The notes: a model not told the origin generated them from the sequence alone. Shown: positions 1 to 10,970, numbered from the stretch's first letter. The stretch: 64,000 nucleotides of DNA from Bactericera cockerelli (GCA_024516035.1 CM044965.1:23740165-23804164); one strand, 5' to 3'. A program made the numbers and translations.

Positions 1-103
1 AATGGCAAACGAATAACCTCTGAAAAGCGTTCATTTCCGTGCGCGTGAGTCATGACACGAGTCCGTGCCTGAAGTTTGTATGTACGATGTAGATAACTCA
101 CCT

Positions 104-289
104 CTACAGATGTTCAAAAACACCACCCTCTGCTGCAATACATTTCCTGAGTCTGCCAGGATAGGTGTCATGAACTCTCTCTAGCTCCTTAGGTGTGATG
201 TTCCGGCAGATCTCAATGATGCGCAGCTTCATATTTTCCACATCTGTTGGCCTTCGGTTCGGTATGCTAGATCTTTCACCTTTCCCCAC
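104..289 (-). pseudogene. Mariner-like transposase, C-terminal fragment (left arm)
   Basis: The minus-strand reading matches, residue for residue over most of its length, the last 60 residues of the plus-strand copy at 674-961 (shared motifs RIIEICRNITP, ELERVH, TYPGRLRKC, AEGGVFEHL). It lacks the catalytic core and is only a tail fragment ending at its natural stop. Confidence 0.55.
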
Positions 290-673
290 AGGTGAAAATC
301 GGTTAGGTCCAGGGTGCGGGTAGACGAAAAAAATTAACTTTCTGCGATAACCTCTGAAATGTGTTCACTTCCATGCGCGTGAGTCATGACACGAGTCCAT
401 GCCTGAAGTTTGTATGTACGATGTAGGTAACTCACCTCTACAAAATTAGAAAAAGGACGATAACTGATGATAATATTATTAATGTTCGTTCTGCGGTTAC
501 TGTAAACCATGAAGTCAGCATCCGAGATAGGTATAGCAAGAGATTCGGCCATTCCTTACACGTGCGTTGAGCAAATTCTAAAGGAGAGTAATTTTCATTA
601 TTTTCCTTGCATCAACAGCTATCTGCCAAGGATCAAGTGAATAGGTTAAATTAGACCTCATTTTTATCTGAGG

Positions 674-961
674 GTGCGAGAACAACTTGATCGCTTGTTC
701 CCTCAAAGATGGATCGACAAAGGAGGACCAAACCCTTATCCCCCCGGCACCCTGGACCTCACCGTCATGGATTTTTACCTGTGGGGAAAGGTGAAAGATC
801 TAGCATACCGAACCAGGCCAACAGATGTGGAAAATATGAAGCGTATCATTGAGATCTGCCGGAACATCACACCTGAGGAGCTAGAGAGAGTTCATGCCAC
901 CTATCCTGGCAGACTCAGGAAATGTATTTCAGCAGAGGGTGGTGTTTTTGAACATCTGTAG
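674..961 (+). pseudogene. Mariner-like transposase, C-terminal fragment (right arm)
   Basis: 95 codons ending in a natural stop. The segment FPQRWIDKGGP followed by PPGTLDLTVMDFYLWGKVKD is the degenerate form of the block around the third catalytic Asp in mariner-family transposases of arthropods (usual form WPPRSPDLTPLDFFLWG). The N-terminal DNA-binding region and the first two catalytic acids are absent, so it is inactive. The family assignment rests on my recognition of this block. Confidence 0.6.
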
Positions 962-1065
962 AGGTGAGTTATCTACATCGTACATACAAACTTCAGGCAC
1001 GGACTCGTGTCATGACTCACGCGCACGGAAATGAACTCTATTCAGAGGTTATTCGTTTGCCATTT

Positions 1066-1711
1066 TGAGGAAAAAAATCGCAGAGAGTTAATTTTTTTTG
1101 CATTGTATGCTACTTGTTTTCTACTTTTATGTTAAAGAAAAAAAAATAGGGGGTCGAATTTAAATTTTTGGACTTTTGGTCTTTTGAACCTGAAAAAAGT
1201 TTATGACCAATTTAAGGACCTATGACTTACTTGAAGAATTAAAGCAAGTACGTTAAATTAAAGAGGAGAACTTTACCTATTTTTTGAGATTTTTGGTTTT
1301 TTTACAACGTTTACCGGGTGCCCGTAATGACTTCCGGAACCTGGGTCTATTTTCTTCTAAAAACCGTGTTTTTTCGGGACTCGAACCAAGGAATATTTTT
1401 TTTCTTTTTACTAGTGTTACTAACTTGCTTTGCATGTTTTGAATGTAAAATAAAAAAATATGCATTCCATTTAAAATTCGGGAGAAAACGGACATGTGCC
1501 CCCTGAAAACGCCCTTGGAGGCGGTGGGCGGACGTTCAAAATATTTTACCATGAAACTTCAGACTCCATATTGGGGACTAATTTTTTGTTTCAAGATCCT
1601 AACTCAAACCGTTCTCGAGAAAAAGATAGTGGCTGGGTGGTTTCGATCACCCTGTATAACCCAGACCACAATCGTCTACAGTAGCTCCTGTTTCATGGCT
1701 AGGAAATAAAT
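1066..1711. other. Intergenic, no gene seen
   Basis: AT-rich sequence with poly-T/poly-A runs. Short ORFs lie on both strands at 1277-1709 and have no recognisable domain or splice context. The end (about 1645-1711) resembles the 3' part of SINE family D (GTCTACAGTAGCTCCTGTTT). Confidence 0.5.
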
Positions 1712-1885
1712 AAACTCGTGTGACACACGACTTTCCTTATCACTCGAAAAGAAGTGAAATTCCCCCACTGACGGATAACAGTTGGCCGGCGAAAATCAAT
1801 GTCAATTTCTTTAATCATCACCTCAAAATCATTGGACTTGATATGTCACAACACCCATCTAGGATGAATAATAATAAAAAAGTTA
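1712..1885 (+). repeat. Dispersed repeat shared with 15190-15360
   Basis: The block from ACACACGACTTTCCTT to ATCTAGGATGAATAATAA recurs with few changes at about 15200-15350, where it sits downstream of a family-F tRNA-like head. It is probably the 3' body of a SINE. Confidence 0.55.
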
Positions 1886-1987
1886 ATCCATTAAGTGTGT
1901 ATTCTTTGTTATTATATCACAATTTTAGTAGGTATAGCGCAGAATTATAGCATTTTTTAGTTTCTTTTATATTCTCGTGTATCATTA

Positions 1988-2172
1988 TTCCATAATTTCA
2001 CTACTGGTCCCCCTGCTCACATCGAAGCAGCTACTCATTTTTCCTCACAAGGTATGACTGGGACCCCGGACATCCAAGTACAGAGCAGAATAAATCCTGC
2101 CCTGCAGGGGATCGAACCCAGGTCACCGCGCATGGAAGCCTAGTGTGCTACCCACTTGGCCACGGTGACCGA
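1988..2172 (-). repeat. tRNA-derived SINE, family F
   Basis: On the minus strand the copy starts with a tRNA-like head (CACCGTGGCCAAGTGG A-box region, B box GGGTTCGATCCC), then a unique body through TCTGCTCTGTACTTGG and AATGAGTAGCTGCTTCGATG. A second full copy is at 21748-21935 (plus). Confidence 0.7.
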
Positions 2173-2257
2173 TGAGGCATTGTAAATAAATTTTATTACT
2201 ATATTGTGTATTTCGATGTAGTATTTTATTGATTCATTTTTTTATTTATTTTTTTAA

Positions 2258-2490
2258 GATGAGTGTTTCACAGCCTTTTTTATTTCGTAGCCATGAAACA
2301 GGAGCTACTGCAGTGTTGTAGCTTGCGAGAAGTGACACAATACTTCCCAATTAGGTGCTGGGTCAACACGAGCACAACGGACCCTTACAAACAATTGTAA
2401 CCTAATTTTTAGTACAAATTTTTGTCGGCGTGGGGGGTTCGAACCCGGGACCTTCCACATGGCAAGCGAGTGCTCAACCACTGAGCTTCA
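2258..2490 (-). repeat. tRNA-derived SINE, family D
   Basis: Family D has a tRNA-like head (TTAGCTCAGTGGTTAAGCAC A box; GGTCCCGGGTTCGA B box; a GCC triplet in the anticodon-loop position, so possibly tRNA-Gly derived). Its body of about 220 bp ends in CATGGCTACGAAATAAAAAA and AACACTCATC. This copy has an internal deletion in the body. Confidence 0.75.
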
Positions 2491-2554
2491 TCAAAACTTT
2501 AGCAAAATTCAAAGAGTAGGTAATCTAAACAGTCTAAACACTAAACTCTAGACT

Positions 2555-2645
2555 AAACTGAGGGTTAGGTGGTAGACAATGCTTTGAGCATTATCCTCGC
2601 CTGGTGGTTACTAAAGAGTATTGTTATTATTATTAGAGTATAACA
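2555..2645 (+). repeat. SINE family B, 3' fragment
   Basis: Contains only the 3' body of family B (GAGGGTTAGGTGGTAGACAA through CTCGCCTGGTGGTTAC to a TTATTATTATTA tail). The tRNA-like head is missing. Confidence 0.6.
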
Positions 2646-2929
2646 ATAAAATCGGGCCAACTATGAAAGGTGGACCTATACAACGATTTTGCATTAGTCG
2701 CAATTAAAATGTGAAATTTCGAGACCACTTTAAGACCGCAGAATAGAAATTGTCACCATTCTCCAGCAAGCCACACATCCCACAGAGTCCCACTTCCTTG
2801 AGTAGAAGCTGTGTATGTTAAAAAGTGTGTTTGAGGTACAGAATCTTCATAGTATACAGGGTCTTTCAGAGAGATAGAATGCGAGAGAGAAAAAAATCAT
2901 AAGTCGGTCAAAATAATATAATAATAATA
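2646..2929. other. Spacer, no gene seen
   Basis: AT-rich single-copy-looking spacer. TATACAGGGTCTTTCAGAGA at 2855 resembles the end of a TA-flanked arthropod inverted-repeat element, but no partner end was found. Confidence 0.35.
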
Positions 2930-3127
2930 ACATCGCCTTATATTTATACTGCCCGATTAGGACTATCTAAGTTCCATTATTCCAGCAGTAAGCCCAAGAC
3001 ATATTATTATGTGGTAAAAATCCCAATTGGGAGGATAACATGTCATGTCCCAGCTGGGTTTCGAACCCACGACCTCTGGAGTCTTTGGATTCACAGAGTG
3101 CCGCCTTTACCACTGAGCTACCGGGAC
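2930..3127 (-). repeat. tRNA-derived SINE, family A
   Basis: Family A on the minus strand begins GTCCCGGTAGCTCAGTGGTA (A box) and has B box GGGTTCGAAACCC. The tRNA-like part closes with CCGGGAC, complementary to its first 7 bases. A body of about 115 bp follows, ending ATAAGGCGATATTATT. This copy is complete. Confidence 0.8.
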
Positions 3128-3189
3128 AGACTTTATTTTTTATTTTTAAAATTTATTTTTATTTTAAATAATATTTATTTTTACTTTTA

Positions 3190-3283
3190 AGATGAGTGTT
3201 TCACAGCGGTTTTTATTTCATAGCTAATATGAAACAGGAGCTACTGGAGATGCTTGTGGTCTGTGTTGTAGCCTACCCATTCC
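3190..3283 (-). repeat. SINE family D, 3' fragment
   Basis: Reads GATGAGTGTTTCACAGC then CATAGC...GAAACAGGAGCTACTG on the plus strand, which is the complement of the family-D 3' end. The head is missing. Confidence 0.6.
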
Positions 3284-3315
3284 GTAGTAGCGATATTAAT
3301 ATCGCCTTATTAATA

Positions 3316-3466
3316 CAACAACCTCAATAACTTGATCGATAAGGCGGCAAACTTGTAACCTGGAGGTCGGTGGTTCAAGCATCGGTTTCAGCGTAGATTT
3401 AGCGAAGCGAGTGTGAGTAGTTGTGATATCACGAAAGTGAATAACACAAATATGATAACTTTTACA
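3316..3466 (+). repeat. tRNA-derived SINE, family C (copy 1 of a direct pair)
   Basis: Family C has a tRNA-like head (CTCAATAACTTGATCGATAA A-box region; GGTCGGTGGTTCAAGC B box) and a body ending AACACAAATATGATAACTTT. This copy and the next (3545-3692) share flanking ATCGCCTTA...TTAATACAACAAC, so the pair arose by a local duplication, not two insertions. Confidence 0.7.
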
Positions 3467-3544
3467 TTTGTTTTCCTGTCTTGAAAATTGTGATGCTTGT
3501 GAGTTTCTGTTTCAGTCCAAATAATATCGCCTTACTAAAGTTAT

Positions 3545-3692
3545 TAATACAACAACCCTCAATAGCTTGATCGATAAAGTGGCGGACTTGTAACCTGGAG
3601 GTCGGTGGTTCAAGCTCCGGTTTCAGGGTAGATTTAGCGAAGCGAGTGTGATTGGTTGTGATATCGCGAAAGTGATTAACATAAATATGAAA
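3545..3692 (+). repeat. tRNA-derived SINE, family C (copy 2 of a direct pair)
   Basis: Same structure as the preceding copy and with the same 5' flank. It ends at CATAAATATGAAAAC. Confidence 0.7.
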
Positions 3693-3894
3693 ACAATGCA
3701 TCCATCACAAAAACCAGGAAAAATCTGGCACTGGTTTTCGGCGATTTTTGAATGACCCTGTACAATGAACATGGATATGGGTGGAACTTATTAAGTATGT
3801 AAAACTATTTAAAGCACAAGTGGTCTGATGACTGGGTAGTGCTTTATTTGTACTGTCGGCTAATAATTCACCGAGGACAGGATGTGCCCATCAG

Positions 3895-4167
3895 GCTGAT
3901 TCTAAAAGTGGATACATGTGACCGACAATACATTGGAAAACCATTGCTTTTAAAGTATTCTGCAAAAAAACTGTTAAAAACATTCTTAAAAGTAATGGAT
4001 AATATAAAAACATATCTGACCGACATACTATTGGAAAACCATTGCATTTACAGTATTCTGCAAAAAAAAAAACTTTCATTCAAGTAGTGTATGCTCTTAA
4101 AAGTAATGGATAATATCAAGACATATCTGCCCGACAAAACATTGGAAAACCATAGCATTTCCAGTAT

Positions 4168-4207
<40 letters not shown>

Positions 4208-4440
4208 ATTCATTGCATTCTATAAATATGCTCTTGAAAGTAATGGATAATAGCCAGACATATCTGACAGACAAAACATTGGAAAATCATTTCATTTCGA
4301 GTATTTTGTATTAAAAAAAAAAACATTAATTTAAATTATATATGCTCTTCACAGTAATGAATAACAGCCAGACTTATCTGACCGACATAACATTGGAAAA
4401 CCATGGCATTTACAGTATTTTTCGAAAAAAATTCATCCAG
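3895..4440. repeat. Tandem repeat, period about 100-120 bp, 4-5 units
   Basis: Units carry AAAGTAATGGATAATA, then CATATCTGACCGACA, ATTGGAAAACCAT, TTTACAGTATT and a poly-A run of variable length (longest at 4171-4206). Short ORFs in this stretch are by-products of the repetition. Confidence 0.75.
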
Positions 4441-4479
4441 ATACAAAATTTGGAAAAACCCAATTTTTTTCAATCTAAC

Positions 4480-4616
4480 GGAGCTAATTTTAGCTTGATC
4501 GATAGAGCGTAATCTGGAGGTCGGTGGTTCAAGTGCTGAATTAAGCAAAAATTTAGTACAGCGAGTGTGAGAGTAGTTGTGACATCACGATTGTATGATA
4601 AACACAATGATAATAA
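4480..4616 (+). repeat. SINE family C, diverged copy
   Basis: Recognisable head (TTTTAGCTTGATCGATAGAG, AGGTCGGTGGTTCAAG) with a deletion between A and B boxes and a diverged body. Confidence 0.6.
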
Positions 4617-4621
4617 TTTAA

Positions 4622-4920
4622 GCGCGCGATTAGATCAGTGGTTAAGCACTCGCTTACCATGTGGAAGGTCCCGAGTTCGATCCCCCGTGCCGACAAAAAT
4701 TTGTATTCCTAATTTGGTTACAATTGTTTTTAAGGGATACCTTCCGTTGCGTTCGTGTTGACCCATCACCTAAATGGGAAGTATTAAGTGACTTCTCGCC
4801 CATCAGAGGGGAGGCATACTGTACGGGATGGGCGAGATACAACACAGACTACAAGCGTCTACAGTAGGTCCTGTTTCATGGCTACGACATAAAAAAGGCT
4901 GTAAAACACTCATCATTTTT
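4622..4920 (+). repeat. tRNA-derived SINE, family D, near full length
   Basis: Head GCGCGATTAGATCAGTGGTT, B box GAGTTCGATCCC, then the whole body to ACACTCATCATTTTTTAATA. It is one of the most complete family-D copies here. The short ORF at 4661-4867 lies inside it and is not a gene. Confidence 0.75.
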
Positions 4921-5300
4921 TAATAATAATAAAAAAAAAAAAATATATCTTATACTAGTTCATTTTTTAATAATAATAAAAAATATATCTTATACTAGTT
5001 CTTACCGTGAGACGACGTGTTCCAGGAATACCGGTTGGAAGAGGAAGTGGAGTGGAAACTAACAGAAGAGGGCATGGTGGAGGTGCTTCACATCCAATCA
5101 AGAATATGTATGGATATAGCAGCAGAATATGGAGGTGTATTTGTCCTTATACAATGTATAATTCTGGAGAGCTTCTTCACATCCAATCAAGAATATGTAT
5201 GGATAAACTTGGACAGTATGGAGGCGTATTTGCCTTTATATACAGTGTATAATTCTGGAGGTGCTTCACATCCAATCAAGGAAGTTTGCAGATATACTTG
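4916..5300. repeat. Two direct-repeat blocks
   Basis: First block: ATATATCTTATACTAGTTC occurs twice at about 4950-5002. Second block: about 95-bp units (GCTTCACATCCAATCAAG, AATATGTATGGATA, GGAGG, ATACAGTGTATAATTCTGG) occur 2.3 times at 5085-5290. Open reading of 80-94 codons on the plus strand follows from the repetition. On the minus strand a GTAAGA donor-like site follows a Pro/Leu-rich reading at 5005, so a decayed exon is possible but unproven. Confidence 0.55.
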
Positions 5301-5568
5301 AAGAGTAAGGAGTTGACCGATGAAAGTTTATTTTGTTGAAGTTTTTTTTTATTATATATAAATATTTTTTTTAAATATAAATTTCTTGAAGTGTATAATT
5401 TGAGAGCAGTGTCACATCCACTAATCAATAATTTCCACAGGGGTACCTTAGATTACTTTTTTTTTACATCCGAAGAGAGAGACACTAATCCTCAGTGAAA
5501 ATCAAGCAAATCACTTGGGTATTTTCTTTAGCTATTATAAGATGGTCAAAAAATTAAATTCTCATACA
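5301..5568. other. AT-rich spacer, no gene seen
   Basis: Low-complexity AT sequence without coding potential, RNA gene or recognised repeat. Confidence 0.4.
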
Positions 5569-5790
5569 GTCGAACCTGGATATAATGGACTCGGATATAA
5601 CAGAAACCTGGATATAATGGACTCGGATATAACAGAAACCTGGATATAATGGACTCGGATATAACAGAAACCTGGATATAATGGACTCGGATATAACAGA
5701 AACCTGGATATAATGGACTCGGATATAACAGAAACCTGGATATAATGGACTCGGATATATTAGAAACCTCTTTATAATAGGGAAAATCTC
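5569..5790. repeat. 32-bp tandem repeat, about 6 copies, pogo/Tigger-like end
   Basis: CAGTCGAACCTGGATATAAT at 5569 resembles the terminal sequence of pogo/Tigger-type transposons. The 32-bp unit (AACCTGGATATAATGGACTC plus GGATATAACAGA) then repeats about six times with almost no divergence. Degenerate related text (TCTATTATATCCAGG) occurs near 5880 and CGACTGCAGTAAAAACC near 6230, perhaps the other end of the same element. Confidence 0.7.
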
Positions 5791-6829
5791 AGGTCCCTGC
5801 GTCACCTGTTTATGTGTACTACAGAACTGGCAATATTAGAAACCTCTTCATAATAGAATTTTTGTAGGATCCCTTGGGTTCTATTATATCCAGGTATTAT
5901 AGTTTATATCGGCAAATAACTAAATATAATTATTTGTCCATATAAACAGAAAATGTACAAAATATATTTTATTATGAATTTCTTTATTTAATTAATAGAC
6001 GGGTGCTACCCATGATACATAAATTATGAAAATCATAAATTACATTAATTATTTTGGGGGGGGGGGGTTAATTTCTATATTTTGATAACATAATTTTTAA
6101 ACCCAACAAGAGACATTTAAAAAATATTTTTCGAAACCAATAAAAACTTTTCACTGACGTAAAATAAAAACCATGCATATATTAAAAAAAACTATTTTTT
6201 TTATTAAAAAAATTCTGATGGTTCAGAATTCGACTGCAGTAAAAACCTGCTTACTAATTAGATTCTCGTGCTTATTGTTATTTTATTTTTATTTTTACGA
6301 AAAAAAAAAAAAAAAAATGAAAAAACTTTAGTTAAGTTCACCACGATAGTTATTGATAGCTCGCTAACTGTTAATAGCTCGCTTGTAATGAAACTATCAG
6401 GCTTTGCTATTGGACTTGTTTGAGAGATATCGCTCATATCGCGATCTGGTAAAACGAGCTGAATTTTCGCGAGAGGAGAGAAGAAGCATAGAAACGTACA
6501 TAAAATATCGTAATATACAGGGTCCGCCCGAATGATCATGAACCATTTTTTTTTTTTTTTTTATTAGGATTTATTAGAGTGTGCCAACAATATATAGATT
6601 GTTATATACACTTGAACCATTTTTTTTTCTTCTTCTTTTAAGCGCTTTAACCTTGTCGACAGACAGGTCGTTCGCGCCGATTTCCTAATTTTAGATCATG
6701 TTGTACAGTTTAAGAGCTTTCGAAATACGTATATTTTCAAAACTGCTTCATGATGAATTTTTCTTTGATGGAATGCAGAATCAACAGAATGCTATCTATT
6801 GTGATATACACCATTCACTGTTCCGGTAG

Positions 6830-6970
6830 CTCAGTGGTAAAGGCGGCACTATGTGAATCTAGAGATTCCAGAGGTCGCGGGTTCGAAACCCAGCCGGGAT
6901 ATGACAAGTTATCCTCCTATTTGGGATTTTTACCACATAATAATGCGTCTTGGGCTTACTGCTGGAAAAA
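6830..6970 (+). repeat. SINE family A, 3'-truncated
   Basis: Complete tRNA-like head and part of the body, cut off at TACTGCTGGAAAAAC where a minus-strand family-E head begins. Confidence 0.7.
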
Positions 6971-6976
6971 CTTACA

Positions 6977-7046
6977 AACCGGCTAATACCCGAACACGGG
7001 ATCTCTAGACTACGGGCAGTCGTCACATTCGTTACGCCACGGAGAC
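6977..7046 (-). repeat. SINE family E, head only
   Basis: The minus strand shows the family-E tRNA-like head (CTCCGTGGCGTAA, then GGGCAGT-type spacing and a B-box-like segment GTTCGGGTATT). Confidence 0.45.
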
Positions 7047-7330
7047 TTTATGCTCACGCTGTATATGAAATATATGAATAATATACAGCAAGGTATATAC
7101 TTAAATTGATGTACAGCAAGTATTCGTACATTACTAACACAGCGATGAGTATGTAAACAGTTATGTAAATGGCAAACAAGAAGTGTGAAGATGATGCACG
7201 GACCAAGCCCAGTGCTAATATTTTTGCACAAATAAAAGACAATGGTTAATCAAGTGTCCATCCCGGTGGCACAACGGTCAAGTCGTCTGACAAATTTATG
7301 TACTCCTTATGTATGATAATAACTTAATAA

Positions 7331-7520
7331 CACTCTTTTGTGGAAGTTGACCACCAGGCGAGGTTAATGCTCAAAACATTTTCTACCACCTAACTCTCAG
7401 AATCTCATTATTATGTGGTCACAAACTCTAATTAATGAGGAAAAATTCATGCACTGGGTGGGATTCGAACCAACGCTACCTGGATTACCAGACTAGCGCG
7501 TTAACCACTTGACTTAGTGC
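7331..7520 (-). repeat. tRNA-derived SINE, family B
   Basis: Family B on its sense strand begins GCACTGG-AGTCAAGTGGTTA (A box) and has B box TGGTTCGAATCCCACCCAGTG. Its body of about 130 bp passes through TTTTTCCTCATTAATTTGAG and CTCGCCTGGTGGTTACCTTC to a (TTA)n tail. This copy is nearly complete. Confidence 0.75.
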
Positions 7521-7574
7521 ATTTTAATGAACACTTGTGCAAAGATATATTATTATCGGCCGAGGTGTGAAGAA

Positions 7575-7658
7575 CCCCCTAAAGAGAGGGGGGGAGGGAG
7601 AGAAGAGAGAGAGACAGGGAGGGGGAGAAAAAGAAAGAAGGAGAGAGAGAAGAGAGTA

Positions 7659-7700
<42 letters not shown>
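7575..7700. repeat. GA-rich microsatellite
   Basis: Purine-only tract dominated by GAGAGA with GGGAG interruptions; the purest stretch is 7665-7700. Confidence 0.9.
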
Positions 7701-7702
<2 letters not shown>

Positions 7703-8217
7703 GTGAAACAATGACTTATGCACCTCAAAACTATATTACTTTACCAGGTAACTAACTGACGCTAGCAAAAAACAGGCTAAGTTAGTATACTTACTTTTTT
7801 CGTACTATCTAATAGGTATGTAGTTACTTTACGGCACCTTAAATTACGTTTGACGTACATAGAATCTTTAAATACATAGAATCTGTAAATACATAGAATC
7901 TGTAAATACATACACATTGTACAATGTACATACAGTACTATGTAGTTTCTATAGTTAGCTAGAAAAAAACTGCAAATATGAGAGAAAATAGGTGTTGTTC
8001 GTTTTATAGGTAGAGGTATTTTTAAGGAACATTATAGAGTAGAGATACATGGGGTGTCTAATTACTTACATTATAGCTACGTAATTTTTGTGTCCCTACC
8101 AAACTCAGGGCTGTCTAAAATTAAAAGTTAGAAGATTTAAAAAAAAACTCATCTTTTACATCGGAAGGTCATTCAAAACGGGAGTAATACTCTCCAGAGT
8201 TTACAATTAAAATAATA
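7701..8217. other. Spacer, no gene seen
   Basis: AT-rich. Short direct repeats (AATACATAGAATCTGTAA twice near 7870-7905) are the only structure noticed. Confidence 0.4.
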
Positions 8218-8406
8218 ATATCGCCTCATTTATACTGCCCGATTAGGACTATTAAGTCCCATTATTCCAGCAGTAAGTCCAAGACGCATTATTATGTGGT
8301 AAAAATCCCAAATTGACTTGTCATGTCCCGGCTGGGTTTCGAACCCGCGACCTCTGGAATCTCTGGATTCACACAGTGCCGCCTTTACCACTGAGCTACC
8401 GCGACA
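8218..8406 (-). repeat. tRNA-derived SINE, family A
   Basis: Near full-length copy, with a short deletion in the body relative to the 2930-3127 copy. Confidence 0.75.
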
Positions 8407-8611
8407 GACTAATGCGGAGCACACAAGGAAAGGTAGAAATAACAATTTGAGCACGGCAGTAAAATCTCCACTCTCAAAATCTCCGAATCCCCAAATTTCA
8501 ACCGTATAACACAACGCATTCTGATTGGTTCTTCCGTTCGACTTAACCAATCAGAGTGCGCTGTGAGACGGTTGAAACGGAAATTTGGAAATGGTGAGAG
8601 TGAGAGTGTTT

Positions 8612-8826
8612 TCTGGTAGTCAAGGGGTTAACGCGCTAGTCTGGTAATCCAGGTAGCGTAGGGATCCGTTGGTTCGACAACCCACCCAGTGCATAAATTT
8701 TTTCTCATTAATTTGCGTTTGTGACCACATGACATAAGACTCTGTGGATTAGGTAGTGGAAAATGCTTTAAGCATTAACCTCGCCTGGTGGTTGGTTACC
8801 TTCCACTAAAGAGTGTTATTATTATT
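8612..8826 (+). repeat. tRNA-derived SINE, family B, full length
   Basis: Head, body and TTATTATTATT tail are all present. The B box is altered by an insertion (GGTTCGACAACCC). Confidence 0.75.
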
Positions 8827-8869
8827 CCGGAATGAGTAACACCTAAACGCTAGCGCCTTAACAACTTGA

Positions 8870-9035
8870 CCACCAATGCAGAACCCCGCCCTTTAGTTAG
8901 GACAAATATTTCTATATATTTTTCTATTCTTTTTCATTTTTATTGTATATATTTTTTCCATTTTTTTCATTGTTAAAATAATTATTTGTACTGCACATAT
9001 GTTTATTTATATCTAATGAAGTGTTGAATAATAAT
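8870..9035 (+). repeat. Possible non-LTR retrotransposon 3' tail
   Basis: CCGCCCTTTAGTTAGGACA is shared with 29740-29760. In both places it is followed by an AT-rich stretch and a short A/T-repeat end (AATAATAATAA). This looks like the 3' UTR of a LINE, but no reverse-transcriptase ORF is attached. Confidence 0.35.
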
Positions 9036-10035
9036 AACTAATAGTTTACACAGCTCTCCTGTATGCTCTGTCATTGGCTAATTTTTACCACCAACACTAT
9101 GACTCCCTAATGTCTGTGCATACACACATTACACGTTCGTAAGCGGGTTTTTACTTTGATTTATAGCTTTTCAACATATGTACATACATAGTAAATACAT
9201 ACATATCTGTAGGTATAGCTTAATATAATTTGCCTTCATGCTGGGAAACATAGCTTTTCAACATACATACATACATATGTACATATACATATATACCTGT
9301 AGGTATAGCTTGATATGATTTGGCTTCATGCTGGGAAACGTGTATGTATTAACAAATCGGTCCCTAACGAAAATATTTAAGAACAATTAACTATTGTTTT
9401 CAGTGGCTTGAGAGTAAGAAAAGTTGAATTCTCATTACTAACTGTTGGCATAATGGGACTACCTATCTTGTACTGACAGTCTAAAAAAAGCACTACTTAT
9501 ACTTATACCAAGATCTATTGAGACGGTCAAATTATGGTTGTGAAAAAGCTTAAAAGCTCTAACTCTGCCATTAGGAACCATTCAAAATCTCAGCTCAATC
9601 CGACGTGTGGTTTTCGAGTTCTAGCCTAACAAACATACAAACACACGCACACAATCGAATCATTTTATAATATGAGAATTTACCTACTGTAATTAATAAG
9701 GTCGATAGATTCATAACCAAAGGACATCCATTACTGCAGAAATAAGAGCCCTTATTAATTTATTCCCCCCATCCTTGTAAATTCCCCCCATACATGTAAA
9801 ATCATGTTTGTAAAATTTACAATGAATAAAGAGGTGCTATATTAAACTGTTAGCGTAATGGGACTTCTTGTCTCGAGCCGACAGTCTAAATAAAGCAGTA
9901 CTATACTATACTATACTATACAATATCCTTGCAGTTTTTCCCCATATTCAAACAGAACGGAAGTTAGAAGCCTTAGATGTCCATACTCGTCGGATATTTT
10001 AATTTCCAAATTCGAAATGGTTACCCCCTATTCCA
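9036..10035. other. Intergenic; one local duplication, no gene seen
   Basis: Two copies of an 85-bp block (ATAGCTTTTCAACATA through TAGGTATAGCTT to CTTCATGCTGGGAAAC) lie at about 9165-9345. The rest is AT-rich with no coding signal. GACAGTCTAAATAAAGCA and close variants occur at 9476 and 9890, and again near 21700. Confidence 0.45.
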
Positions 10036-10218
10036 TAAATAATAATAATGTACCTTATTTATACCGCCCAATTAGGACTATTAAGTCGCATTATTCCAGC
10101 AGTAAGCCCAAGACGTATTATTATATATGTGGTATAAATCTCAAACGGGAGGATAACTTGTCCTGTCCCGGCTGGGATTCGAACCCACGACCTCTGACAT
10201 CTTTGGATTCACACACTG
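10036..10218 (-). repeat. SINE family A, 5'-truncated
   Basis: Body and B box are present; the copy stops inside the head (GGATTCACACACTGTA), so the A box is lost. Confidence 0.65.
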
Positions 10219-10636
10219 TATAACAAGAGTTTAATTTTACAATTTACACCGTTTTATCAGGAAAAAAACGAAACTTCAGGTTTCCCCCTCCCGTAACAAT
10301 CGAATGCATTCCCGCAGGTAATTAAAAAACAGTTGCTAGAAGTTTTCACAAACATTTTTATTACAAAAAAAGTGTATTTCCACAATAAATGTTTTTCATC
10401 AGGCAAATGGAAAATCTAAAATACTTGTAATCACGATGATAATGTTTAACAGACATGGTATAGGTATTGGTAGGTAAGTTAAAAAAAAAAAAAAACAATT
10501 CAAGGATAAGAAAAAGTTAACTTTGCGAAGGTATGTGTTGTATTAAGTAAATTGGAATGGATTTTTTAATCGTTAGTGTTGAACTTGAACGAAGTTTGTA
10601 GTTTATTTTTACAATTTACACTATAGTACACTGATT

Positions 10637-10801
10637 GCACTGGCAGTCAAGTGGTTAACGCGCTAGTCTGGTAATCACGGTGGCGTAGGGATCCGTTGGT
10701 TCGAATCCCACCCAGTGCATGAATTTTTCCTCATTAATTTGAGTTTGTGACCACAAAATAATGAGACTCTGAGGGTTAGGTGGTAGAAAATGCTTTGAGC
10801 A
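10637..10801 (+). repeat. SINE family B, 3'-truncated
   Basis: Complete head and most of the body. It stops at GCTTTGAGCATGA, where a copy of repeat R takes over. Confidence 0.7.
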
Positions 10802-10935
10802 TGACTCAGCACTTCTACCACTGTCTTTGCAAGGAAGCTAATATAATTGACAAGGGCCCCCAGAACCAAGCCAATGCTGGTCTACTTCCTGTTTATAGTC
10901 CCCAGCCAGAACAAAGCTGGTTACAACAACAACAA
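10802..10935 (+). repeat. Dispersed repeat R
   Basis: The text from GACTCAGCACTTCTACCACT through GACAAGGGCCCCCAGAAC to TAGTCCCCAGCCAGA is repeated at 37687-38005 (plus) and 51500-51665 (minus). No coding or tRNA-like content is seen. Confidence 0.6.
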
Positions 10936-10970
10936 ATATTTATCAGAAGAAACGATCATGGAAACGACAT

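Larger units (their letters stand above)
1..1065. mobile_element. Palindromic mariner-type transposon remnant
   Basis: Bases 1-325 are repeated, inverted, at about 745-1065: both arms end in the same stretch (AATGGCAAACGAATAACCTC at the left edge, its complement at 1042-1061). Each arm codes the same transposase C-terminus. The loop carries a third partial copy of the terminus (about 345-455) in the left-arm orientation. The element may extend beyond the window's left edge. Whether it is a natural foldback or two inverted insertions cannot be told. Confidence 0.6.

Noticed and set aside
3839..4087. Plus ORF of 82 codons
   Set aside because: Falls in the 100-120-bp tandem repeat with poly-A runs.
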